NCBI RefSeq assembly: GCF_000003815.2
Contig: NC_049980.1
Location: 9,217,397 to 9,242,995, forward strand
DNA from: Branchiostoma floridae
Taxonomy: Eukaryota > Chordata > Leptocardii > Amphioxiformes > Branchiostomatidae
Reading direction: 5' to 3'
Length of the DNA stretch: 25,599 nt
A program made the translations under genes and the position numbers. The notes beneath the pieces were generated by a model. That model saw only the letters and a list, made by a program, of their open reading frames with translations. It did not search any database and was not told where the DNA came from. Shown one piece after another: positions 1 to 12,800 of this stretch (position 1 is its first letter; each line of letters starts with the position of its first letter).

Positions 1-715
1 TTTCCAAAAAGGATTTTCTTCCAAAAAAAAAGTTTCCAATCCCCTAGACGGAGGATGTCCGAATTATCTCGAAGGAGAGCGCCCTTGTTCTTGTGCAGTG
101 GTGCAAGACGAAGGCAGAAAAAACACATAGCGCACTTGGACCCGCCTGAGTGAACGCGGCACTTCAACATGAATGTGCTCTCTGGACAGTATCCCCCTCC
201 AGGTGTCTGTCAAACCATCAAAAAACACTTTCTCCGCGTCTGAAAGAAAAGTTGTTTTTAAATGTCAGAAGAAAGTTTTCATTGCGTGGCACTTGGAGAG
301 AAAGAAAGTCTCTAGTGGGGCGCTTTTGAGGCGCTTCTCTGTTATGGAAGAGGTTTAAATTAAGATTTTAATCCTCTTTGGTGTTATGAGCTGCGGTTGC
401 AGTATTTCATCGCAAGTGGGGCGTGAAGTGAGCTGGTAGGATGTGTCACTACTGGTGACGACCTTTGACGGGCTGACGCACGGTGATGCTCTTGGGAAGA
501 ACAATAAACACAACAGCCTTACAATGAAGTCAAGATGTGCAATCAATGTAAAATACTTTTATATCTATCAGTGTTAGATCGTCAATACTGTTCAAATGTT
601 TGCATGCATACATGTTAAAGGAATCTTTTCACAATTTGTTTTGTTGTCTTTTCAGTCATAATTGTACGTTTGAAGTCAACATATGTAATAAATGTAAAAT
701 ATCTATCACTGTCTG
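1..715. other. Upstream flank of the peroxidase gene, no gene seen
   Basis: No open frame here looks protein-like; the short ones lack domain signatures and have poor composition. It is presumably promoter, 5' UTR or intron of the TPO-like gene, whose first coding exon I place at 716/734. Its 3' part (about 522-612) resembles the segment 664-750 just upstream of and including that exon. I see no clear TATA box or CpG-rich promoter. Confidence 0.5.
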
Positions 716-750
716 ATGGTGATCACTGCTCCAATGCTTGCATATATACT
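522..750. repeat. Diverged direct duplication around the candidate first exon
   Basis: Segment 522-612 and segment 664-750 read alike in order: a GAAGTCAA block, then AATGTAAAATA, then TCTATCA-TGT, then CAAATGTTTGCATGCATAC against CCAATGCTTGCATATATAC. The second copy carries the ATG of the candidate signal-peptide exon; the first has an equivalent ATG at about 597 but a different, non-signal-like continuation. Spacing is about 140 bases. Confidence 0.6.
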
Positions 751-830
751 TCTTCTGTACCCCTTCCATACTGCAATTCTCTTGGCTTCTTGTTTACAAA
801 TAACGTCTTGGCAGGACAGTGATTTGGTGG
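734..830 (+). CDS. TPO: Candidate signal-peptide exon of the TPO-like gene
   Basis: From ATG 734 the frame reads [10 protein letters not shown], then a hydrophobic run ending near ASCLQ, then an acidic stretch DSDLV: the profile of a secretory signal peptide. A donor GTGG|GTGAAG at 831 leaves one base, which matches exon 2 (starts at 1256 with two bases of a codon) and makes Val at the junction. An in-frame ATG at 716 (MVITAP then M734) is also possible; a TAA stop lies at 695-697 in the same frame. Both ATGs have C at -3, so the start context is weak. The exon is too short to be obvious by length, and the surrounding sequence is duplicated upstream, so it stays a candidate. Confidence 0.5.
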
Positions 831-3800
831 GTGAAGAAGAATATAACCACCGGTTCATTAATTCATTGATATACAATGTTTAGAATTACTCCAATTTCCT
901 TCAATCAATGACTGTTTTGTAAAGGTATGGTACATTCCTCCGAAATTTTAGATGTCTACCAGCACATCTTCGTCACGGGGAATGACCTAGTGTCAATTCT
1001 CACGGTAGAACACGAGAACCGGAATGAGGATTGGGAGCTGCCCGAGTTCTACCTACCCCTTCTCCTCAAGGAGGCGGGGGGAGGGGGCAGATGATCCACG
1101 CAAGCCTGACCTCGTCTCGTGTTCTCTCGCGAGAATTGAGACTAGGTCATCCCCCGTGACGAATATTTGCTGGTAGACATGAAAATTAAGTGTATTCATG
1201 CATGACTGATGAACCTCTTTATCGATATACAATGTTTAATTTTCAATTTTCTCAGTGTCAGAAGAATCCCGGAATGACCCGGAAGAGCTTTACCCCGGGG
1301 ACGCCTACGTCACTTCCTCCCTGCTTGAAGCTGTGAACCGTGTAGACAGGGTCATCAACCACACCAAGAAGCTCCACGAGGATCCAGACAGGTTAACATT
1401 CCACGTCAAAATTCCACATCAAAATGGCGACACACCTTCCCATAATACACCACTCCTTTGGGAAACAAAATGGCGGCGCCCGTGGATGGAAGTGAAACCA
1501 ATATAAGTTTTGCTATTGCAAACCTTTGATGAATATCATCAAGCTGACCTAGGCGTCTATCAAGCTGAAAAGCGGAAAGGGGGGCAAAGCGAATGGGCAA
1601 TCCGGAGAGTAAAACAGTACCCGTATCCCATGACTTTGACTATATCGACAGGTGCTATCATTACCGTGGTCCTTAGTTAGTATAATAAGAGACAGAGTGG
1701 CAGCATGCCAAGAATCATACCTTGGATAGATTTCATACATATCCAGAATACAGAAGTGAAAGGAAATCCATGTCTACTCAAATACTATTCTGTCGCGTTG
1801 TGCAAACATTTGTTTTACGTTTTGGCGGATTAATAAAGGGTTAATGCCCCGCCCCGAGGTGTATATGGTGAGATAATCGNNNNNNNNNNNNNNNNNNNNN
1901 NNNNNNNNNNNNNNNNNNNNNNNNNNNNNNNNNNNNNNNNNNNNNNNNNNNNNNNNNNNNNNNNNNNNNNNNNNNNNNNTATCTCACCATATACACCGAG
2001 GAAAAGGCGGGGCATTAACGTTATTATCATATAGCCTATCCAACTGACACATATAGCCTATCCAACTGACACAGGGCGTTTTCTGCGTGTTTACTGTAAC
2101 AACCTGCGGATGACCGCGGGTGACCCCCGATAGAACGCCCGTTCTGTTCGATCACGTCAGATCGAACAAGATTCGTGTTCTAATACCCGGAATAGAAGGA
2201 AATTTTGTTTGGGCCAAATTTGACCATCGGGTTTGTTTAGTGGGGGTGTTGAAAATCATGTTTGATCTTTTTCTGTTTAAGAATCATTTAAATCTTTTTA
2301 ATTGTGTTGTATTTTAACATAAATCGTTCGAAATAAAGTACAATACGCTGTTTAATAGATATAATCGATAAATACTTAACACTAGTATTAGCGTCCTGTC
2401 CCCTCTACAATGGTGCGGTCCAAAAAGTGGGCGGTTATTCTAATAACCGCCCACTTTTCAGGTTACGGCCTGATAACCCATAGGAAATGGGGGCCTCTGA
2501 TTGGTCAACTCCATCTGGCTATATGATAATAGATTTTGTTGTCTTCGACCGTGGAGTGTCTAGTGGTATACTTAGCGTTTCAACTTTAGTTTCTATTTCA
2601 AGATAATATTTATTTGTTGTTGTTGTGGTTATCTTTAGGGAGATGACGCCGTTTGACTTCCTGGACCTGTTTCGGCATATGCACCCAGACGCACAGCGTG
2701 AGGCCCGGGCGGCAGAGATTGTGGAGAATACCATTCAGCTGGTGGCCGAGAAAGTCAAGGCCCATCATAGGAGCAAGAGAATGATCGAAGGCGAGATTCT
2801 CCTTACATAACCAAATCATCAATGTTTCTGAAAATGAATAACATTTTAACTTGGGCACAAGGGAGGTGCTTGGAAAAAAAGTCGTATGTATGTTAAGTGT
2901 GAGATTAGGGGAAAACGTATGTATTGATACATAGGTACACATAGAATCGTAGATGCATATTCAATGTATAAAGCACGTCTTATATCTTGGCCCTTCTCTG
3001 TAACTACACCTGTCTGTGAAATGGCTGAGTGGGACTTATTCTCTGACAGAAAATGACATGGAACTTATTTCCTTTGCCACACAGACCTCCCTGCCATCAG
3101 CGCATTGATCTCTCAGCAGCAGCTCAGCACCATCGCCTCCCTCTCCGGCTGCGCACGCTCCGTGACCCGGGTCAACTGTTCCTCCAACTGCCTCTCCAGC
3201 AAGTACCGCACCATCGACGGATCCTGCAATAACAGGGAGAATCCGCTGTGGGGCTCTTCAATGACGCCCTTTAAGCGTTTCCTGCCGCCGATCTACGAGA
3301 ATCAGTGGAACGAGCCCGTGGGCTGGAACAAGTCTCGGGAGTATAACGGATTCATCCTTCCCAGCGTCCGCCATGTTTCCAACCGGGTAGGTCTGAAAAT
3401 CTTACCATTTAGTCAACTTCATCAGGTTGCTGAGTCATTTTGCAAGTTAATACCTTTTAGACAGCCACAGCCAATTTCCTCCCTGTCGACGTTTTCGGTG
3501 AAGTCAATGATAAACAGAGGAGAGGGGGGATATAGACTTAGACACGTTTGGAACCACATTCATACTGATGTAACGCCACCATGCGGAAAGGAGTAATGAT
3601 GACAAGGTCATAACTAGCAAATGAAACCAGGCTTAACTTCAGTGAGGAAATTGACTGCGATTACTTCGAAGCTTGTAAAAGCTGACTATCTCGTCGAAGA
3701 AGACAAGATCTAGACCTTCTTTCACCCGAAACAAAGCATCAGCCATTTTATTCAAATCTTCATTATCCCTTGGGACATGATACTTGTACACCCTGGTGCA

Positions 3801-6800
3801 ACGACGGGAATAAGGAATCACGTTTCTAGGCAGTCATGGATTGAACGGCAGCATAACATCTGTGACAGCGATTCTCCAATACCAAACTTAGGTGTTATAT
3901 CGCTTCGTGTTGCAGAACGCTGCTTGGGTAACATGTTTCAACACAATTTTTTTTTTCGTCCAGCTCATGACCACTGCACAAAACGTGGAGGATCCTGACT
4001 ACACCCACATGCTGACTCAGTTTGGACAGTTCCTGGACCACGATACAGATCTAACCGCAACCGCTGTGGGGCGCACCATGTTCACACCGTCAGTACAGTC
4101 CATCTGTCTACATTTCCAATATCTTTATAATATCAAAACATTTCATGATATGAACTGGTTCGTAGAATTAGAAGGATTTTGCTACAGATGATTACATGAT
4201 AAGTACGGTAAAATTCAGACATCGGCCCTTTGATATATTGTCATTTCTTGTCTTTGAGTCGTAACCTACATCATGTTCCTCTGTTCTTTCGTCTAGGATG
4301 GGCACGGTTGGGTGTGGAATGACCTGTGACAACATCATGCCGTGTTTCCCCATCCCCATTCCGGATGACGACCCCCGCATAGACAACGAACGGGATAGGG
4401 TACGGGGTTTGAATTGATCCAATTTTATTCGGTTTAAACAGTGTCGACAAGTGTCTATTGCCCATGAGAATATGACTACACGTCCGAGATAAGTTCGGAA
4501 CTATGTTCAGTTGGACAAAGTTGATTTTGAACAAACGTTGATGTGTTCATGTCTTCAATTTACTCTCTCCTCGTGATTTGGAGTATTGATTTCCTCCCTT
4601 TATGCAGGCCTGCATGCCATTCACCCGCTCCAGCGCCGTGTGCGGGACGGGAGAGACGTCCACCCTCTTCAACACTGTCATCGCTAGAGAGCAAATCAAC
4701 CAGATCACCAGTTTCATCGACGCCTCCAACGTCTACGGGTCGACCTTTGCGTTTGCACAGTCGTGAGTTTTCTTTTGTCATTCTTCTTCAAAGAAACCAC
4801 TGTCAATGAAACCACCGTCAAAGCAACCAAAGCAAACACTGTCAAAGCAACCAAAGAAAACACCGTCAACGCAACCAAAGCAACTACTGTCAAAGCAACG
4901 AAAACAACTACTATCCAAGCAATTAAAGTAACTACTGTCAAAGCAACCAAAGATACCTCTGTCAAAGCAACCAAAGCCAACACTGTCAAAGCAATCAAAG
5001 CAACTACTGCAATTAAAGCAACCAAAGCAACTACTGTCAAAGCAACGAAAACGACTACTATCCAAGCAATTATAGCAACTACTGTCAAAGCAACCAAAGA
5101 TACTTCTGTCAAAGCAGCCAAAGCCAACACTGTCAAAGCAATCAAAGCAACTACTGCAATTAAAGCAACCAAAGATACTACTGTCAAATCAACCAAAGCA
5201 AACACTGTCAAAGCATCGAGCCTTTGCAGGCTCTTCCGATTTCTGAGCGTCGATAAAAATGCGATCGGGTTGCCGACATTGTTCGAAAGACAAATCACAT
5301 CTTCTACAAGAATAACAATAATCAATACCCATCTTCTTTGTCCTTTTAGCCCCCAGCGATTCGAGGAGCCAATACGCCTATTCTGTGTAGAGCTAACTTG
5401 TGCCTAGTACTTATTATTCTTACACAGACTGCGAGACTTCACAGTTAGAACACAGTGATGCTAACGTCCACTTACAGTCATCATTTCAAACGTCAACAGT
5501 TCTTTGCGTCATTCCCTTCTTACTAATCCCATGTCGCCGGTGTGCTTTTTAAAGACCACTCTTTTTTTGTTTTGCTTGACCAGGCTGCGAGTTAAAACAC
5601 AGTGGTGATAACTCCCATTTACAGTCATGAATTTACACGTCAACAATCCTTACGACAACAAGATAATTTCCACTTCATCACTCCTAGCTGGGATTAAGAC
5701 TATCTACTTCAATAACAATGTCCAAAACGTACCGACGTCATTCCCTTCTTACTAGTCCCCACGTCGCCGGTGTGTTTTTAAACACCATTCTTGTTTATTT
5801 TGTTCACCAGACTGCGAGACTTCAGTACCGATGACGGTCTACTGCGCGTCCAGGAAGGAGCAGACATCAGCTCAGGAATGGACCTGCTTCCTTTCCAGAA
5901 CGAGATGGTGACCTCCTGCAATCAGGTCAGTGCGAACCAATCAGAGCGTCCGATATATAACTTAGAGACCCAAAACAGTTAGCTATTGACTCAGTGATGA
6001 TTGAGCAAGTTTGATATCAGAACCTTTGAAAATGAGGGACCTCATATCGTAGTGATTACATCTATTTAACTCAACACAGTTGCTCCCTGGTAGATTACAA
6101 CCCAATCACCTTGAGCTCTTGACTGTATGGGCGACATGATTGGCCGGTAACATTCTTTGAACAACAGCCAGGCAAGTATCTGATTGACTGGCGGATGGTA
6201 TACCGGTAGAGGGTTGTCGTTTCTTGTGCCGTACAGAGGTAGCGGTAAAGATGATGACACAAGTTTGAATTTTCTAAAGGATCCGAACGGAGGGGACATC
6301 GTCCCATGCTTCCTTGCGGGCGACGGTAGGGTCAATGAGGTCAACACGCTGATCGCATCACACACCATCTGGGTCCGCGAGCACAACCGACTCGCCCGGG
6401 AGCTGAAGAGTATCAATCCGCACTGGGACGGAGAACAGATCTACCAGGAGGCCCGTAAGATCGTCGGCTCGGAGATGCAGCACATCACCTTCACCGAGTA
6501 TCTCCCCAAGATCCTTGGCCAAAGAGGTAACACCTTTTTTTCAAAAACCCGGATGATCACTATAGAGTTGCCCATAGGAAATAGTATTAATGTCGGCCAG
6601 TGTCAGGTTAACTAAAAGGACAGCATAGCAGAATGCGTATGGATTTGATAAACGACTATTCCTCCGCCTGCACTATTATTTCATACGCCTATATATATCA
6701 TAAAGATGTCACGATTGATTAGATGTCACCTTATACCTTAATGAAACTGATATTCCTCTCTTCATATCTTCCTCCCTCAATCCCACCTTCTAAATAACAC

Positions 6801-9800
6801 TTGTGCTACAGCCAGTGTCTTCCATAATCAGGTGTCTTTGAACAACTGCGTTGTGGCCTTGAACTTCGTTAGAAAGTCTTAGATTGGATGAGCCAGAGGT
6901 AGGTCAATCTTCTTGCTTTTCCTTCTTGTCTCAAGCTTATTCTTTCTATCTGGAAAGCACACAGAAAGACATTTACCCTATAGATCAACGCAGTTTCTTT
7001 TACTTCTTGCGCTTAAGGCCGACCACATTTTGATAGTTCTATGCATATATATAATCAGAATTAGATACATAATGAAACCTGGAAAATTATAGTATTGGAA
7101 GAAACGTTTCAATACATATATTGGCATTTCAAGGATCCTAGTATGTTGTCTTTAACTTAAGAGAGGAAAGAGAACAATTCGGCCCTCAATAACTATTCTG
7201 ACATTTCCGCTTGAAAGTATATGAAAGTTTACAGATGTCCAGATGTGCACAGAAAGAAGCGTGGCACTGTGTTAAATCATTTGTATATCCGACTCAGGGA
7301 TGGACCAGATGGGGGCATACACCGGGTACAACCCAAACGTGAACCCCTCGACCCGGAACGAGTTCGCGACCGCCGCCTTCAGGTTCGGCCACGCCGCCAT
7401 TGGCGCATTTGTCAGGCGTTTTGATGAGGTAGGAATGACGTCATCAATATTACCTAAACGGTATTCTGTCCGACAGACAGACTAGACAGATTAACTGACA
7501 AACAGCGATACGAAAGCAGAATTTCTCATCTGTCAAAGAGACGGCATCGTACGGCAAACGGACGGAAATGACGACATCAATATGACGTCATCAATATGAC
7601 TTGAACGGTATCCTGACCCACCGACAGACGGACTCGACAGTACAGATTGATTGACAAACAGCGACACGAAATCAGACTCTGTCATCTGCTAATGAGACGG
7701 TAGCGAATGACAAACGGACGGAAATGACGTCACAGATGACCGGAACGGATGCTGTTTGTGCAAAGGGACCATAGATCAACAGGTAGTACTAGCATCCGAT
7801 TATCCAAGATGACCATCTGGTAAAAAACCGGACGCAAATGCAAATATTACTCTCAAGGTCAAGGACAATTGACGGAAACAAGACTAAAAGCGAAATATTG
7901 TGTCATTTTATTTTTATTGCTTGTGTCATCAAACGGGGTGTGACTGAGAAAACGTCTAATTCCACTTATCAAGTAAAATATTAGGAGACAGAGAATAAGA
8001 GGGTGGTTTTACTTTTCTTTTTAGACTCAACTCCGTCCATTTTGAATACCATTCCAGACCATTCCACGCAATGTCTATACCGTCACCACTACCCCATTCA
8101 CGGAACCATCCAGTGACTGATCGAGATAAAATGAGATCATTTCTCTAGCTCTTGAAGGGCAGAAAGTATAAGACAATAATGATGTCCGATCCTCATTGTT
8201 GTGGATGTTCATGTTTTTGTTTCTGCACCTAGAATTACCAAGAGGCCGCGATCGGGAACGTCGCCCTGAGTGACGCCTTCTTCTCACCGTGGCGCGTCTT
8301 CCGGGAGAGCGGTATAGACCCGGTGATCAGGGGGCTCATCGGAGGGTTCGCCAAGCTGGTCACTCCTACAGACGTAAGGCGTCATTTCCTCCCTTTTTAC
8401 CCTTCTACGTACGCAAAGCAATATTGTAGATGGGCGTTATGGTACCATGAGACCAGAGCAACAAAGTTGTCCTAGTCGGAAAGTAGCAGCCACCCCGAAA
8501 TAGTGGTCCGAATCTCTCTAGCCACTCACATTTGATATTACGTTTGATGAAATTCTGTGTACATACATTGGACTTGAAAATGCTAAAAATGGGTAAGAAT
8601 AGGTAAATTACTGGAGTTTTACACGTAAACAACAAACATCAGTATAAGGCATTGCTGTGATGGTGAGCGTGGCATTTACATTAAAGATGATGGTTCCCTT
8701 TTTCAGGTATTGCACGAGGAACTGTCCCAGAACCTTTTCAAGCTGAGGAACCAGATAGCGCTGGATCTGGCCTCCCTGAACACTCAGCGCGGCCGTGACC
8801 ACGGAATCCCCTTCTACAACGACTGGAGAGTCTTCTGCAACCTCACTCGGGCAGGTGAGAGACAGATGAAAAATCTAAGGATGAATATGGATCTAAATTT
8901 TTATTTGTAGTTCTGGTAGATTCTTTTCATCAAGCAATCATTGATAGAGTGAGTACTAATCTTCTTAAAATCCAATGTCCGTTACAGCGTCCTTTGACGA
9001 CCTGTCCGGTGAGATCTCCAACTCAGACGTACGCGACGCACTGGCTGACGTATATGGTGACGTCAACAACATTGACCTTTGGCCTGCGGCCCAGCTGGAG
9101 GATCACGAGGACGGCGCGAGAGTTGGGCCGACGTTTAGATGCATGCTGGCGGAGCAGTTCAAGGAAAACCGCGATGGGGACAGGTAATGCAAAGACAAAC
9201 GTTCTATTGTAGCTAATCTTACGATTATGTACGTGTAGCAGAGAAATGAGAGAGATTAAAGCTTGAAATGACAGGTGTGACTGTTTGCTTTCTTGTAGAA
9301 ATTGCCGATCTGAAGACAAATTTGTAACATAAATTGTGAACTATTTGCGTAACTTACGAGAAAGAAATATGTACATGTGAGACTTCGCATCTCTGACAAT
9401 GCTGATGCACCATTTCTAATTCTACAGTCATTACGGGAGTCTTGCCTTTATAACGTCCTTCTATTTCTAGGTTTTGGTTCGAGAGTGACGGTGTTCTCAC
9501 GGCGTCGCAGCGTACAGAAATCAGACAGGTGACCTACGCACGCGTCATCTGCGACACCACCGGCATCACGCGGCTTCCACCTGACGTGTTCCGGCGGACT
9601 GACGTGGCTGACATGGTGGCGTGTGAGGACATCCCCGGGATCAACCTGCAGTTCTGGGAGGAGATCCCTGCAGGTATGCGTTGATATGGTAACAATGAAC
9701 TGAATCTCTGAAACATAATCATTATCCTTCTCATTCTATCAAATGTCACTGTTGCTGTTTGCCAATCCCCTGTGGCCTCGGCAAAATGTCAACAATGAAT

Positions 9801-12800
9801 GTATAGTGTATCTTTTATTATTGAGCACAAAGGCTGGGTTTCAGTTTCGCAGACATAGCGCTTATTGAGAAGAGGAATAACTAAGTGCATTCTCAGAAGT
9901 ATAATTTCCAATCGTACGGAAAGAATTGTATCGTTGTGTCTTATGATTATACACAAATTGTCGACCCTGCAGACGAGCCTTGCGGTGAGCCAGCGGAAGT
10001 AGAGGACGCGTACGTGCAGAAGTGCGGCGCAAACTTCTCCGACACTCACATCTACACGTGTGACCCCGGCTACGCCATGTCAGGGGCTGCCGAGATCCGT
10101 TGCCTCGGGGGAAGGGTGGACAACCCACCGCCAACATGTTCAGGTTGGCCCGCTAATTGTTTGCGATCTAGCTGAACTACTATTGCCATTGCGTTTCCAT
10201 TAATTCTTTCTAGCATTGAATCTTTCATGGCAACGACATGATGTGACATTATGTACTATCATGTATCTATGGCGAAGTGTCTAATTGTTATGGAATTTGT
10301 ATGTCATCGACTGTTTTGTTTTTCAATTTTAAGGTGTCTATGATATGTAGCTAGCGCAGATGAACTGCCCTGCGTTGCCTTACATTCATGTATCATTGGA
10401 ATTTGATTTTTTTATCTATAGGGGAAATGGAAACATGTTCAATTTGTTTCTACTCTTCACCTGTTAGCTTGGTCTTGGATCTAGCTCAACCAGTATCTTT
10501 AATGCCATGTTGATTCCATTAGGTCATCCGCATCGCTGATGCCATCCATAAAATCAAAACAACATCTGGCCAGAGTTTTTTATGAATCTGTGGTTTTGCA
10601 ACCCTTCATCCAGATATCGACGAGTGCGCAAGGGGAGACTTGAACAACTGCCAAGAAATGTGCGTCAACTCAGTCGGGTCCTTCATGTGCGCATGCCCAG
10701 ATGGCTTCATGCTGAATGACGATGGAGTGAGCTGCTCAAGTAAGTGCTTACACACAGGATTGAAAGACTACAATATGTCTCACAATTCTCTCGTTCCATA
10801 AAATCTTTCTATACTTTTCTTCTTCTTTTTTTCAACTGTGAAAGACAGCGGATGCTGCCTGAACGTTTGCATAAGTATTGTAATATCCGGCATGCATACC
10901 GGCAGTACAATACACGATATGTCTCTTATAGGGGGCTATTTCTAAGACCGGCATCTTCATCGTTTCTTTGAGTTCCACGAATTTGTTTCTTTCCATATTT
11001 TGTGAAAAGTTCTTCACAGTTTCTAATATCATAACGTGATATTTCCAATAGTTGACACCTCCCTGAGCTTGGGCTGGATCATCGCGATCCTGTTCATCGT
11101 GCTGTTCTGTCTGGCCATGTGTGCCATGGTGTTCGTCCTGGTCAAGGGATGGTAAGTGCAGATGTGATAGAAAGTCATGGGTGGAAAATCTAATATTTGC
11201 AAATTCTCATAACTAAATGAATTAATGAATTACTCAATTCCCCAAGTAAAGAAGATACAAAAACCAGACTATGAAACGAAATAAAAGATTCAAACAGGAA
11301 AAGTGATTGGCAAAAAGTAATTGAAGATAAATTGACTGCAGCGGAAGGAGGTTACCATCAATGAAGCTGTGGAACACGTGGATGGTCATCATCATATATT
11401 GTCGTGCTGATTCCAAAACTGCAGCCAGCCAAACAGGTCCCGACTGGTGATGAGGCCTAAGGGATACTGTTAGGGCCCTATACACATAGTTTGAGTAGGG
11501 TGACTCCAGTCCTGGCTCTGCCAGTAAGGGCCAAGGGCAACCCATTCCGTACTACGACAGATGTGTACCATGGAGTAGGGGCTCAAACTTAAAAGAACCA
11601 CAAAGTGCCTCATTTAATGATCTTTGATTTTGAGATACAGTAGAGTGTCGGAAGACGACGATCTAGTCTGGTTATGATGAATCAATGGCTCTAATGTAAA
11701 ATCCTATTATTCTGCCCACAGGCACACTCACCACCAGAACCAGGAGATCCAGCGCATCAAACAGCTGAACGCCAAGCCTTTGGACCGCAACGGCGTCCAC
11801 AACCAGTCCTTCATCTCCGACAAGCATGACAAGAAGTCCCTGACCGGAACTTCCTCTGGAGACTCCGGCGTGTTGGAGGTCAGTCTTTTTATAATTTTTT
11901 CTTTCTTTCTGTCCGTTTTATCCAGGGTTGCCCTCCCAGTGCTTACCACTGCTTTACAGTGGGGCCATGCGTTACACAATCAAGTAATTTACATACAGTG
12001 ACATACAAACAGAAAATTGATATACGATAAGTAGAATGAATGGATGAATAATAATGGTAATGAAAATATTGAAAACGATAACAATACCAAAATAAATTAT
12101 AACAGTGTTAGCAATTACTAGTATAACAAAGCCTGTTCCATGTCGTCATTGAGGGGTGAGAGGTTAGGCCATTTTTTGCATTTCATTTTAAAAACAGACA
12201 TGGATGTGCAAGTCTTTGCAGATTGTGGTAAATGGTTCTTGAAGATACGATTTTTGTAGTGACCTTATCGTTTTTGCTTCTGATGTCATCACCGGTATTC
12301 TAATAAGGCCATGTTGATTTGATTATATGGATGACATCCTCCGGGAACTCCAAAACTGATGCGAGCGAGCGAATAAAAAAAAAGTTTGGCCAAAAAAAAA
12401 AGTTGCCTTCAGTATGAAATCAAAGTAGCCAGGAAGGTTGAACATAGGACTAAACACACATAGTATGGTATACCAACAGTTAGGTGTAGGGACCAGTACA
12501 TCATACGGGTTTAAACGGGTGCAAAACATTTTTTTCTTCTTGGACCAATCCGAAAAAAAAACAGACCTGAAAAAAAAGGAACAGGTTTCGCCAATTACAA
12601 AATGGACACACTATGTCGGCAGCCATTTGGGGTCTAACCGGGGGGGGGGGGGGGGGCAAGAAGACAACAAGAGCGAAGTCAAGTAGAGTTTATAGTCAAT
12701 TGCACCAAGTTTCTACTGTCAAAGGTACAGAGACAGTTAGCCTTCATTACATGGAGATGGGATTTTAGAATGCAGTGGGAGTCCAATAATCCACCAAACA

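Noticed and set aside
945-1187. CRISPR or other prokaryotic array
   Set aside because: The window is clearly eukaryotic and the repeat is a single inverted pair.
2610-2942. 110-residue - strand frame opposite TPO exon 3
   Set aside because: It is antisense to a conserved propeptide exon and has no family features.
4714-5407. Open frames of 203 (-) and 214 (+) residues over the intronic repeat
   Set aside because: They are made by a repeat whose unit is a multiple of three; composition is extreme, there is no domain, and exon 7 read-through meets a stop at once.
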